Shown piece after piece: positions 32,431 through 39,983 of a stretch of 39,983 bases of DNA. Origin of the DNA: Oxalobacteraceae bacterium (GTDB taxonomy: Bacteria; Pseudomonadota; Gammaproteobacteria; Burkholderiales; Burkholderiaceae_D); assembly GCA_003537575.1 (NCBI GenBank), contig DPRS01000052.1, forward strand, positions 1 through 39,983. Reading direction: 5' to 3'. Positions within the stretch are counted from its first letter, which is position 1. The number at the start of each line of letters is the position of its first letter. The position numbers were made by a program, and so were the translations under genes. The notes beneath the pieces are model-generated. The model ran no database searches, was not told the origin of the DNA, and saw only the letters and a program-made list of their open reading frames with translations.

Positions 32431-32640
32431 TTAAAGCTTGCTCTGGTACACGTAGGCCTGTTGCTTGACGCGGGATTCTTCGGCGCGCCTGCGGGCGTCC
32501 AGGTCGAGCGGCGCCTTGTCCCACAACAGGGCACGGCCGGTGCGCTGCTGCTCTTCCAGCTGCGGATTCTTTTGCTTGAGTTCGTTGATGAAGCGGGTGA
32601 CTTCGGACTCGTATTGCGTATTGTGCTTCGAGAATGCCAT
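32431..32640 (-). CDS. DUF3460 small protein
   Basis: A 69-residue charged, helical, cytosolic protein (MAFSKHNTQYESEVTRFIN start, QQAYVYQSKL end) resembling the DUF3460 family, which is common in Burkholderiales just before scpA. Function unknown. The in-frame ATG at 32640 has no strong SD. It overlaps the reading frame of an upstream extension of scpA, but its sequence looks conserved in style and supports the shorter ScpA start. It heads the scpA-panC-btuF unit. Confidence 0.85.
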   Translation of the reverse strand: MAFSKHNTQYESEVTRFINELKQKNPQLEEQQRTGRALLWDKAPLDLDARRRAEESRVKQQAYVYQSKL

Positions 32641-32673
32641 GGAAATTTGCCAATTAAAGAGGGTTAAGCCGGT

Positions 32674-32679
32674 ATTTTA
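32674..32679 (-). promoter_or_regulatory. Candidate -10 of DUF3460-scpA operon
   Basis: The minus strand reads GGTAAAATACC, with TAAAAT at 32679-32674, about 34 bases before the DUF3460 start. No clear -35 is seen. Assigned by eye only. Confidence 0.3.
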
Positions 32680-32724
32680 CCCTGTCTGCCCGCAGGTTTT
32701 ATCGCTGAAGGGAAATTTCCGGTA

Positions 32725-34410
32725 TCAGGCGGCAGCCGCCTGCAGGTGAGCCAGCGCCGCCGGCAAATCATCGACGCAATTCTCGCGGCCGACGCGGTCG
32801 ATGAAGCCGGTGCGCTCCATCAGGCTGCGCGGCTGCGGGTTGATGCCGCACAGGATCAGTTCGCTGCCGGCGCGGTGCAAGGCCTTGTGAATGTTTTCCA
32901 GTCCATCCAGCCCGGTGGTGTCCAGGCTGATCAGCTTGTGCATTTCCAGGATCATGGCGCGCCCAGGAATGGCCTGCGGCTCGATCAGGCCATCCAGCTT
33001 GCCGGCCGCGCCAAAGAACAGCGAGCCGTACAGAGCGTGGGCGGCCACCCCCTGCGGCAGCGGTTGTCCCTGGATGGCGACGATCGGCCGGATATCGGTC
33101 AGGCTGGAGATGCGGTAGATAAAGAACACACAGGCCAGCACCAGGCCGACTTCCACTGCAGTGGAGAGGTCCACTACTACCGTCAGCGCGAATGTGGCCA
33201 GCACCAGGATGCGGTAATTGTTGGAAAAGTGGCGCAGCTTGCGGAATTCGCGCCATTCGCCCATGTTGAAGGCGACATGCACCAGGATCGCCGCCAGCGC
33301 CGCCAGCGGAATGTTTTTCGCCAGCGGCGCGGCGATCAGTACGATCGCCGCCAGCGTCAGCGCATGTACGATGCCGGCCACCGGAGTGGTGGCGCCGGCG
33401 CGGATATTGGTGGTGGTGCGCGCCATGGTGCCGGTGACGGGTAGGGCGCCGAAAAAGGGCACGATGAAATTGGCAATGCCCTGCGCCAGCAATTCCTGGT
33501 TGGGATCGTGGCGATCCTGGGTCAGATTGTCGGCCACGCGCGCGCACAGCAGCGACTCGACCGCGCCCAGCAAGGCCAGCGTCAGGGCCGGGGAAAACAG
33601 CTGGCGCACCAGGTCCCAGCTGAAGGCGGGCAGGTGAAATACCGGCAAGCCTTGCGGAATGCCGCCGAAGCGGCTGCCGATGGTCTCGATGGGCAGGTCA
33701 AGCAGGCTGACCGCGGCAGTGGCCAGCACCAGCACCAGCACCGGCCCGGGGATCGCCTTGACCAGGCGCCAGATACGGATACCCAGCGTCGGCGCGCGGC
33801 CTTCCCTGGGCGTCAAGTATACCTTGGGCCACAGAAACAGCAGCGCGAGCGAGGCGACGGCGACGATCACCGTGAGCGGATTGGCGGTATGCGCCTGCGC
33901 ATGCAGCACTTTTAGCTGGGCGAAAAACTCGCCGGGCATGCGGGCGATGTCCAGTCCGAAGAAATCCTTCAGTTGCGACAGCGCGATCAGCACGGCGATG
34001 CCGTTGGTGAAGCCGATCACGATCGGCACCGGGATATAGCGGATCACCGAGCCCAGGCGCAGCAGCCCCATCAGGCACAGCAGCACGCCGGCCAGGATGG
34101 TGGCGATGAACAGGTTGGCCAGGCCGTACTGCTCGATGATGGCGTAGATCACCACGATGAAGGCGCCGGCCGGCCCGCCGATCTGCACGCGCGAGCCGCC
34201 CAGCGTGGATACCAGGAAGCCGCCGAGAATCGCCGCAAAGATGCCGGCTTCCGGTTTGGCGCCGGAGGCGATCGCGAACGCCATCGCCAGCGGCAGCGCC
34301 ACCACGCCGACCGTCAGGCCGGCCATCAGGTCGCGGAAGAAACGGCTGCGGTCGTAGCCCTGCAGGGCGTTGATAAGGCTTGGGCGGAAGGAGAAATTGA
34401 AATAACGCAT
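32725..34410 (-). CDS. SulP family anion (sulfate) permease
   Basis: A 561-residue inner-membrane transporter. The SulP N-terminal signature region GLTVGVVALPLAMAFAIASG is followed by about 12 hydrophobic segments, including GGPAGAFIVVIYAII and TGTMARTTTNIRAGATTP. A C-terminal STAS domain (about residues 440-555, with MILEMHKLISLDTTGLDGLE) is present. SulP proteins carry sulfate, bicarbonate or other anions. The sulfate assimilation operon lies in the same window but 20 kb away, so sulfate is only one possibility. It starts 27 bases after the GNAT gene's stop and is probably in the metG transcript. Confidence 0.9.
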   Translation of the reverse strand: MRYFNFSFRPSLINALQGYDRSRFFRDLMAGLTVGVVALPLAMAFAIASGAKPEAGIFAAILGGFLVSTLGGSRVQIGGPAGAFIVVIYAIIEQYGLANLFIATILAGVLLCLMGLLRLGSVIRYIPVPIVIGFTNGIAVLIALSQLKDFFGLDIARMPGEFFAQLKVLHAQAHTANPLTVIVAVASLALLFLWPKVYLTPREGRAPTLGIRIWRLVKAIPGPVLVLVLATAAVSLLDLPIETIGSRFGGIPQGLPVFHLPAFSWDLVRQLFSPALTLALLGAVESLLCARVADNLTQDRHDPNQELLAQGIANFIVPFFGALPVTGTMARTTTNIRAGATTPVAGIVHALTLAAIVLIAAPLAKNIPLAALAAILVHVAFNMGEWREFRKLRHFSNNYRILVLATFALTVVVDLSTAVEVGLVLACVFFIYRISSLTDIRPIVAIQGQPLPQGVAAHALYGSLFFGAAGKLDGLIEPQAIPGRAMILEMHKLISLDTTGLDGLENIHKALHRAGSELILCGINPQPRSLMERTGFIDRVGRENCVDDLPAALAHLQAAAA

Positions 34411-34437
34411 ACCGGTCGCCTGATCGCTTTCCGCCGC

Positions 34438-34917
34438 TCAGGCTTCCAGAACCCGGCGCATCACGTGCGGCGCCGGTTCCAGCGGGTTGGCCTGGGAGTA
34501 TTCCAGTTCGGGCGCCAGTTCGAAGCCATAGGCGGCATACAGGTCCATCAGACGCCCCTGATCGCTGCGCACCGCCAGATGCAATTCACGCACATTGGCT
34601 TCCTGCGCCCGGTGGATCACTGCTTCCAGCAAGTGCTGCGACAGGTTGTGGCCGCGATGGGCGGGCAGGATGCCCATGCGCAGGATATCCCAGACATCGG
34701 ATTCGCTATCCAGCGGCATCCAGCGCACCGACCCCGCCGGCTCGCCATCCACCAGCAGCAGCAGGCCGCCGCCTTGCTGCAGGTGCTGCAATACCTGCAC
34801 CGCGGTTTCGCGATGGCCGCTGGAAGTCACCGCCACCTTGTCGGCCCAGGCGGCGCGGGTCAGGTCGGCCAGCAGCTGGGCATCGTCGAGGCTGGCTTCG
34901 CGAATGATCATATCCAT
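34438..34917 (-). CDS. GNAT family acetyltransferase
   Basis: A 159-residue protein with the acetyl-CoA fold of GNAT enzymes: the N-terminal MIIREASLDDAQLLADLTRAAW, the beta-hairpin GSVRWMPLDSES, and the pyrophosphate-binding segment MGILPAHRGHNLSQHLLEAVI (in place of the usual R/Q-x-x-G-x-G/A). The substrate is unknown. Starts at 34917 or 34911 are both possible; a GGGAGG tract lies right after the metG stop, 13 and 19 bases upstream. It lies between metG and the SulP gene on the same strand. Confidence 0.85.
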   Translation of the reverse strand: MDMIIREASLDDAQLLADLTRAAWADKVAVTSSGHRETAVQVLQHLQQGGGLLLLVDGEPAGSVRWMPLDSESDVWDILRMGILPAHRGHNLSQHLLEAVIHRAQEANVRELHLAVRSDQGRLMDLYAAYGFELAPELEYSQANPLEPAPHVMRRVLEA

Positions 34918-34936
34918 GGCGCTGCGCGATCCTCCC

Positions 34937-37060
34937 TCATCGAACCCGCATGCCCGGCTCGGCGCCGGGCCACGGATTGAGCACGTAGATGCCAGGGTTG
35001 GCCTTTTCATCGGCGGCGGAGGCGGCCAGCACCATACCTTCGGAAATGCCGAACTTCATCTTGCGCGGCGCCAGATTGGCGACCATCACGGTCAGCTTGC
35101 CGATCAGCTCTTCCGGCTGGTAGGCCGACTTGATGCCCGAAAAGACGTTGCGCGTGCGGCCTTCGCCGACGTCCAGCGTCAGGCGCAGCAGCTTGTCGGA
35201 GCCTTCGACGTGCTCGCAATTGACGATTTTGGCGATGCGCAAATCGATTTTGGCGAAATCGTCGATCTTGATTTCCGGCGCCAGCGGTTCGATCGCGCCG
35301 GCGGCCGCACTGGCTGCCACAACTGCCGGGGCTGCGCCGGCCTGCGCTGCAGCAGGCGCGGCAGAGGCGGCGGGTGCTACTTCCGGCTTGTCGAACAAGC
35401 CTTCCAGCATCTTCGGATCGACCCGGGTCATGAGGTGCTCAAAAGTGCCGATGGCCGTCGGCCAGGATTCAAGATCCGACCAGGCCAGCTCGCGCTCGAT
35501 GCCGAACAGGGCGGCGACCTTCCTTGCCACCGCCGGCAGCACCGGCGCCAGGAATACGGAAAGACGGTGGAAGGACAGCAGCAGGTCGCTGCAGACATCC
35601 TGCAGCGCCTGAGCATTGGCCGGATCCTTGGCCAGTTCCCAGGGTTTTTTCGCATCGACGTACTGGTTGACTTCGTCGGCCAGCGCCATGATGTGGCGGA
35701 TCGCCTTGCCGTATTCGCGCGTCTCGAAGGCTTCGCGGATGGCGGCTTCCTCGCCGTTCTTCAGCGATTCCCAGAAACGGTTGCCGCTGCTGCCGGCCAG
35801 AACCGGGTTGCTCAACTGGCCGTTGAAGCGCTTGCTGATGAAACCGGCCGCACGGCTGGCGATGTTGACGTACTTGCCGATCAGGTCGGCATTGACCTTG
35901 GCGATGAAGTCTTCCGGGTTGAAGTCGATATCCTCGACCTTGGCATTGAGCTTGACGGCGATGTAGTAGCGCAGCCACTCCGGGTCCATCTTCAGATCCA
36001 GGTAGCGCAGCGGCGAAATGCCGGTGCCGCGCGACTTGCTCATCTTTTCGCCATTGACGGTCATGTGGCCGTGCACGTTGACCTTGGTTCTGTCGATTGC
36101 CGGGTGGCCGGAGAAGTTCAGCATGGCCGGCCAGAACAGCAGGTGAAAGGAAACGATATCCTTGCCGATGAAATGCACCTGCTCGGTGGCCGGGTCGCGC
36201 AGCAGCGCGTCGTAATCGATGCCTTTCTTGCCGCAGTAATTCTTCAGGCTGGCGAGGTAGCCCACCGGCGCATCCAGCCAGACGTAGAAATACTTGCCCG
36301 GGGCGCCGGGGATCGGGATGCCGAAATAGGGCGCGTCGCGCGAGATATCCCAGTCGGCCAGGTCGGCGCCGTCGTTGCCGAGCCATTCGCTGACCTTGTT
36401 GACCATTTCCGGCTGCAGGCGGCCCGGCGCATTCAGCCACTCCTGCAGGAAGGCGAAGCAGCGCGGGTCGGACAGCTTGAAGAAATACTGCTCCGACGGC
36501 TTCATCACCGGGGTGGCGCCGGTCAGCGCCGAGTACGGGTTCTTCAGCTCGGTCGGCTCGTAGGCGGCGCCGCAGACTTCGCAATTGTCGCCGTACTGGT
36601 CCTTGGCGCCGCATTTCGGGCATTCGCCCTTGATGTTGCGGTCGGCCAGGAACATGCCCTTGACCGGATCGAAAAAGCGTTCAACCACCTTGGTGACGAT
36701 CAGGCCGGCTTCCTTCAGCTTCAGGTAGATGCCTTGCGATAGTTCGGTATTTTCCGGCGAATCGGTGGAATGCCAGTTGTCGAAGGAAATATGGAAACCG
36801 TTCAGGTACTGCGGCCGGCCGGCGGCGATCTTCGCCACGAATTCCTGCGGCGTGATGCCAGCCTTTTCGGCGGCGATCATGATCGGCGTGCCATGCGCAT
36901 CGTCGGCGCCGACGAAATGCACTTCGTTGCCCAGCATACGCTGGAAGCGGACCCAGATGTCGGCCTGGATATATTCCATGATATGGCCGATGTGGAAGGC
37001 GCCGTTGGCGTAGGGCAGGGCGGTGGTGACGAAAAGCTTGCGCGGCTGTGCGGTACTCAT
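34937..37060 (-). CDS. metG: Methionyl-tRNA synthetase
   Basis: A 707-residue class I synthetase of the long form. The catalytic domain has the HIGH box AFHIGHIMEYIQAD (about residue 22). A zinc-binding insert follows with CPKCG and CEVCG (about 145-165) and the KMSKS loop GEKMSKSRGTGISPL (about 340). An Ala-rich linker (about 570-600) joins the C-terminal EMAP-like tRNA-binding domain (about 605-707, ending MRVR) that promotes dimerisation. The start at 37060 gives the usual N-terminus RKLFVTTALPYANG. It is divergent from mrp across 177 bases; TAAAAT at 37099-37094 is a possible -10. Confidence 0.97.
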   Translation of the reverse strand: MSTAQPRKLFVTTALPYANGAFHIGHIMEYIQADIWVRFQRMLGNEVHFVGADDAHGTPIMIAAEKAGITPQEFVAKIAAGRPQYLNGFHISFDNWHSTDSPENTELSQGIYLKLKEAGLIVTKVVERFFDPVKGMFLADRNIKGECPKCGAKDQYGDNCEVCGAAYEPTELKNPYSALTGATPVMKPSEQYFFKLSDPRCFAFLQEWLNAPGRLQPEMVNKVSEWLGNDGADLADWDISRDAPYFGIPIPGAPGKYFYVWLDAPVGYLASLKNYCGKKGIDYDALLRDPATEQVHFIGKDIVSFHLLFWPAMLNFSGHPAIDRTKVNVHGHMTVNGEKMSKSRGTGISPLRYLDLKMDPEWLRYYIAVKLNAKVEDIDFNPEDFIAKVNADLIGKYVNIASRAAGFISKRFNGQLSNPVLAGSSGNRFWESLKNGEEAAIREAFETREYGKAIRHIMALADEVNQYVDAKKPWELAKDPANAQALQDVCSDLLLSFHRLSVFLAPVLPAVARKVAALFGIERELAWSDLESWPTAIGTFEHLMTRVDPKMLEGLFDKPEVAPAASAAPAAAQAGAAPAVVAASAAAGAIEPLAPEIKIDDFAKIDLRIAKIVNCEHVEGSDKLLRLTLDVGEGRTRNVFSGIKSAYQPEELIGKLTVMVANLAPRKMKFGISEGMVLAASAADEKANPGIYVLNPWPGAEPGMRVR

Positions 37061-37237
37061 GTGTATTGCGGTATTTCCGGGGATAAAACAGTCATTTTAG
37101 CAGCGCATGCGGCAATTTCGTTCGAAATACGACAGCAAACCTTCTTTCGGCTGGCGTAGGCCGGCTTGACGGCGACAGCAGACCGGCGCCGGCATTTGGT
37201 TTAGACTTGCAACTTGCAGAAGAATCCGGGAGAAACA

Positions 37238-38326
37238 ATGAGTATTTCAGTTGATGCAGTGAAAACGGCGCTGGCCACGGTGGTGGACCCGAATACCGGC
37301 AAGGATCTTGTTTCCGGCAAGTCCGCCAGGAATATCCAGGTCAATGGCGCCGACGTCAGTCTGGATGTCGAACTCGGCTATCCGGCCAACAGCCAGATCG
37401 CGCTGCTGCGCGACGCTGCCACGGCCGCCGTCAGGGGTATTCCGGGCGCCGGCCAGGTCAAGGTGAATGTCTACGCCAACATCATCTCGCATGCGGTGCA
37501 GCGCGGCGTCAAGCTGATGTCGAACGTGAAAAACATCATTGCGGTCGCTTCCGGCAAGGGTGGCGTCGGCAAATCGACCACGGCCGCCAACCTGGCGCTG
37601 GCGCTGGCCGCCGAAGGGGCCAAGGTCGGCCTGCTGGATGCCGATATCTACGGCCCCTCGCAACCGATGATGATGGGCATTGCCGGCCGGCCGGAAAGCC
37701 TGGACGGCAAGACCATGGAGCCGCTGGAAAACCACGGCGTGCAAGTTTCGTCCATCGGTTTCCTGATCGATTCCGACCAGCCGATGGTATGGCGCGGCCC
37801 GATGGTGGTGCAGGCGCTGATGCAATTGCTGGAGCAAACCAACTGGCGCTCCCTGGATTACCTTATCATCGACATGCCGCCGGGCACCGGCGACATCCAG
37901 TTGACGCTGTCGCAAAAGGTGCCGGTAACGGGCGCGGTGATCGTCACCACGCCGCAGGACATCGCCTTGCTGGATGCGCGCAAGGGCCTGAAGATGTTCG
38001 AGAAGGTCGATATCCCAATCCTGGGCGTGGTGGAAAACATGAGCACGCATGTCTGCTCCAACTGCGGCCATGCCGAGCCGATCTTCGGCACCGGCGGCGG
38101 CGAAAAGATGTGCAGGGAATATGGCGTTGATTTCCTCGGCGCGCTGCCGCTGACCATGTCGATCCGCGAGCAGACCGATTCCGGCAAGCCGACCGTAGTG
38201 GCCGACCCGGAAGGGCAGGTGGCGGCGATCTACAAGCAGATTGCGCGCAGGGTGGCGGTCAAGGTGGCGGAAAAGGCCAAGGATATGACCAGTAAGTTTC
38301 CGAGCATCGTAATCAAAAACGATTGA
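37238..38326 (+). CDS. apbC: Iron-sulfur cluster carrier Mrp/ApbC
   Basis: A 362-residue P-loop ATPase that carries [4Fe-4S] clusters to target enzymes. An N-terminal MIP18/DUF59 domain (residues 1-90) is followed by the deviant Walker A ASGKGGVGKSTTAANLA (about residues 105-120), DADIYGPSQP, and the cluster-binding CxxC in VCSNCGHAEPIFG (about 270). The ATG at 37238 with GGGAG upstream is used rather than 37214. The iron-sulfur enzymes CysH and CysI in this window are possible clients, but that link is general. It is followed by a terminator. Confidence 0.95.
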   Translation: MSISVDAVKTALATVVDPNTGKDLVSGKSARNIQVNGADVSLDVELGYPANSQIALLRDAATAAVRGIPGAGQVKVNVYANIISHAVQRGVKLMSNVKNIIAVASGKGGVGKSTTAANLALALAAEGAKVGLLDADIYGPSQPMMMGIAGRPESLDGKTMEPLENHGVQVSSIGFLIDSDQPMVWRGPMVVQALMQLLEQTNWRSLDYLIIDMPPGTGDIQLTLSQKVPVTGAVIVTTPQDIALLDARKGLKMFEKVDIPILGVVENMSTHVCSNCGHAEPIFGTGGGEKMCREYGVDFLGALPLTMSIREQTDSGKPTVVADPEGQVAAIYKQIARRVAVKVAEKAKDMTSKFPSIVIKND

Positions 38327-38397
38327 AGCTATGGCGGGCGTGCCGGTTTCCATGCCCCCGCCAACCCTGTAAAATAGATGTTTTATTCACGAATTCA

Positions 38398-38425
38398 ACG
38401 GCTTTGGCACTCCAAGGCCGTTTTT
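38398..38425 (+). terminator. Rho-independent terminator after mrp
   Basis: A ten-pair stem (ACGGCTTTGG at 38398-38407 with CCAAGGCCGT at 38412-38421, one wobble pair), a four-base loop and five T residues. It ends the mrp transcript. A TAAAAT just upstream at 38370-38375 raises the alternative of an attenuator for gltX. Confidence 0.85.
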
Positions 38426-38505
38426 GCTTCGGCCGCAGCATAGCTGCTTGACTTGCTGCGCAAGTTCGCCTTCACAGAAACTAAGTTTCCTTTGCCACTT
38501 TCATC

Positions 38506-39897
38506 ATGACCGTCCGCACCCGTTTCGCTCCCAGCCCGACCGGCTACCTCCATCTCGGCGGCGCCCGCACCGCACTGTTTTCCTGGGCCTATGCCCGCCA
38601 TTTCGGCGGCACCTTCATCCTGCGCATCGAAGATACCGACCTCGAGCGCTCGACTCCGGAAGCGGTGCAGGCGATCCTCGACGGCATGCAATGGCTGGGT
38701 CTTGAGCACGACGAAGGTCCGTTCTACCAGATGCAGCGGATGGACCGCTACCGCGAAGCAATCGCGCAGATGCTGGAAGCCGGCACCGCCTATTACTGCT
38801 ATTCCTCGCCGGAAGAAGTCGAGGCGATGCGCGAACGTCTGCGCGCCGCCGGTGAAAAACCGCGCTATGACGGCACCTGGCGCCCGGAGCCCGGCAAGAC
38901 TCTGCCGCCGGTGCCGGAAGGCCGCAAGCCCGTAGTGCGCTTCCGCAATCCGCTGGACGGCGACGTCACCTGGAACGACGTCGTCAAGGGACCGATCACG
39001 ATTTCCAACCGCGAGCTGGACGACCTCATCATTGCGCGCCAGGATGGCACCCCGACTTACAATTTCTGCGTCGCCATCGACGACTGGGACATGAACATCA
39101 CCCACGTCATCCGCGGCGACGACCATGTCAACAATACGCCGCGCCAGATCAATATTCTCAAGGCGCTGAGCGCGCCGCTGCCGCAGTACGGCCATGTGCC
39201 GATGATCCTCGGCGCCGACGGCGAGAAGCTGTCCAAGCGCCATGGCGCGGTCAGCGTGATGGAATACCCGGCGCAAGGCTACCTGCCGGAAGCCATGCTG
39301 AATTACCTGGCGCGCCTGGGTTGGAGCCACGGCGACGACGAGATTTTCTCGATGGAAGAGTTTTGCGCCTGGTTCGACACTAACCACCTGTCGAAGTCGC
39401 CGGCGCAGTTCAATCCGGAAAAGCTGGCCTGGGTGAACAACCACTACATCAAGCTGGCCGACAACGAGCGCCTGGCCGGCCTGGTGCGTCCGGTGATGGA
39501 GCGCGAGGGCGCGCAATTCGACGGCGCGCCGCCGCTGGCCGCCGCCATCGGCTTGATGAAGGACCGCACCAATACCCTGAACGAACTGGCCGATGCCGCC
39601 ATGCTGTTCTACCGCCAGCCGCACCCGGATGCGGCCCTGCTGGCGCAGCATGTCACCGACGCCGTCAAGCCGGCGCTGGCGCAGTATGCGGAATTGTGCA
39701 AGACGGTGGAGTGGAAGAAGGAGGCGCTGTCGGCCGTGCTCAAGCAGGTGCTGGGCGAGCACAAACTCAAGATGCCGCAGCTTGCCATGCCGCTGCGCCT
39801 GTTGATTACCGGCCAGCTGCAAACGCCGTCGATCGATGCGGTGGTTGAATTATTCGGCCGCGAAACGGTGTTGGCGCGCTTAGCGAAATATCTCTGA
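38506..39897 (+). CDS. gltX: Glutamyl-tRNA synthetase
   Basis: A 463-residue class Ib synthetase charging tRNA-Glu. The HIGH-like box is RFAPSPTGYLHLGGART (about residues 6-22). FRNPLDGDVTWNDVVKGPI and NFCVAIDDWDMNITHVIRGDDH are family-conserved, and the KMSKS-like loop is GEKLSKRHGAVSV (about 242). A helical C-terminal anticodon-binding domain completes it. Length is typical. It follows the terminator at 38398-38425 by 80 bases and precedes a tRNA gene. Whether it also charges tRNA-Gln cannot be read from sequence. Confidence 0.97.
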   Translation: MTVRTRFAPSPTGYLHLGGARTALFSWAYARHFGGTFILRIEDTDLERSTPEAVQAILDGMQWLGLEHDEGPFYQMQRMDRYREAIAQMLEAGTAYYCYSSPEEVEAMRERLRAAGEKPRYDGTWRPEPGKTLPPVPEGRKPVVRFRNPLDGDVTWNDVVKGPITISNRELDDLIIARQDGTPTYNFCVAIDDWDMNITHVIRGDDHVNNTPRQINILKALSAPLPQYGHVPMILGADGEKLSKRHGAVSVMEYPAQGYLPEAMLNYLARLGWSHGDDEIFSMEEFCAWFDTNHLSKSPAQFNPEKLAWVNNHYIKLADNERLAGLVRPVMEREGAQFDGAPPLAAAIGLMKDRTNTLNELADAAMLFYRQPHPDAALLAQHVTDAVKPALAQYAELCKTVEWKKEALSAVLKQVLGEHKLKMPQLAMPLRLLITGQLQTPSIDAVVELFGRETVLARLAKYL

Positions 39898-39915
39898 GAA
39901 ATTTTTAAAAGGTGA

Positions 39916-39943
39916 TTTACAGAATTTGAGAAGCTGCTATAAT
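39916..39943 (+). promoter_or_regulatory. Strong sigma-70 promoter for the tRNA
   Basis: TTTACA at 39916-39921, a 16-base spacer and a perfect TATAAT at 39938-39943 lie upstream of the tRNA start at 39962. The leader is about 12 bases, as expected for a tRNA transcript. Confidence 0.8.
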
Positions 39944-39961
39944 TTCGTTTCTCTGCACCAC

Positions 39962-39983
39962 GGGGGTATAGCTCAGCTGGGAG
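39962..39983 (+). tRNA. tRNA, 5' part only (probably tRNA-Ala)
   Basis: GGGGGTATAGCTCAGCTGGG starts an acceptor stem followed by a D-arm (AGCTCAGCTGGGAG), as in proteobacterial tRNA-Ala. The gene is cut by the right edge, so the anticodon is not visible and the amino acid is inferred from the 5' sequence only. Confidence 0.75.

Noticed and set aside
32420..32653. 78-residue N-terminal extension of ScpA
   Set aside because: It runs through the DUF3460 gene in another frame; the GTG at 32419 has a well-spaced AAGGA.
1..39983. CRISPR arrays, insertion sequences, phage or integrase genes
   Set aside because: No regularly spaced direct repeats, transposase or integrase-like reading frames were seen; the right-edge tRNA has no adjacent integrase in the window.

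Overview
The window looks like ordinary chromosome from a GC-rich betaproteobacterium, most likely Burkholderiales and plausibly Oxalobacteraceae. This is inferred from the gene families and gene order, since no 16S or other strict marker is present. There are no insertion sequences, integrases, phage genes or CRISPR arrays. Almost every base is coding, many genes overlap by 1-14 bases, and start sites are resolved below from Shine-Dalgarno (SD) spacing and family lengths.

Layout. (1) 1-2433: the tail of an unseen leftward region with a strong palindrome and a terminator, then xth and pepA on the minus strand. (2) 2470-5120, plus strand: lptF-lptG (lipopolysaccharide export permease) followed directly by a small CbiX-type chelatase. 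(3) 5196-11977, minus strand: a complete assimilatory sulfate reduction operon read as TSUP permease - cysI - DUF934 - cysH - cysD - cysN - cobA. It is divergent from the LysR regulator cysB (12109-13050). CysH carries the four-cysteine pattern of an APS reductase and no APS kinase is present, so sulfate probably goes APS to sulfite to sulfide directly. CobA, and CbiX across the convergent junction, supply siroheme steps for CysI. (4) 13062-13736: two small unrecognised proteins, then a bidirectional terminator. (5) 13823-16446, minus: a cheZ-cheA chemotaxis pair. (6) 16700-20970, plus: a cobalamin riboswitch controlling a TonB-dependent B12 receptor, then btuC-btuD. The matching periplasmic binding protein btuF lies 9 kb away at the end of a scpA-panC transcript. 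(7) 21080-23944: a MASE3-PAS-PAS-GGDEF-EAL c-di-GMP protein.

(8) 23995-28852, minus: a three-gene operon encoding a kleisin-like protein, a small winged-helix-like partner and a 940-residue SMC-like ATPase. The order is that of mksF-mksE-mksB / jetA-jetB-jetC, but there is no jetD nuclease gene beside it. A ParA-like ATPase (29102-29713) is transcribed divergently from it. This is the most interesting part of the window: apparently a second condensin-like system in a cell that also carries the standard kleisin ScpA (31553-32419).

(9) 29735-32640, minus: DUF3460 - scpA - panC - btuF. (10) 32725-37060, minus: a SulP anion transporter, a GNAT acetyltransferase and metG. (11) 37238-39897, plus: mrp/apbC and gltX, followed by a strong promoter and the first 22 bases of a tRNA (probably tRNA-Ala) cut by the window edge.
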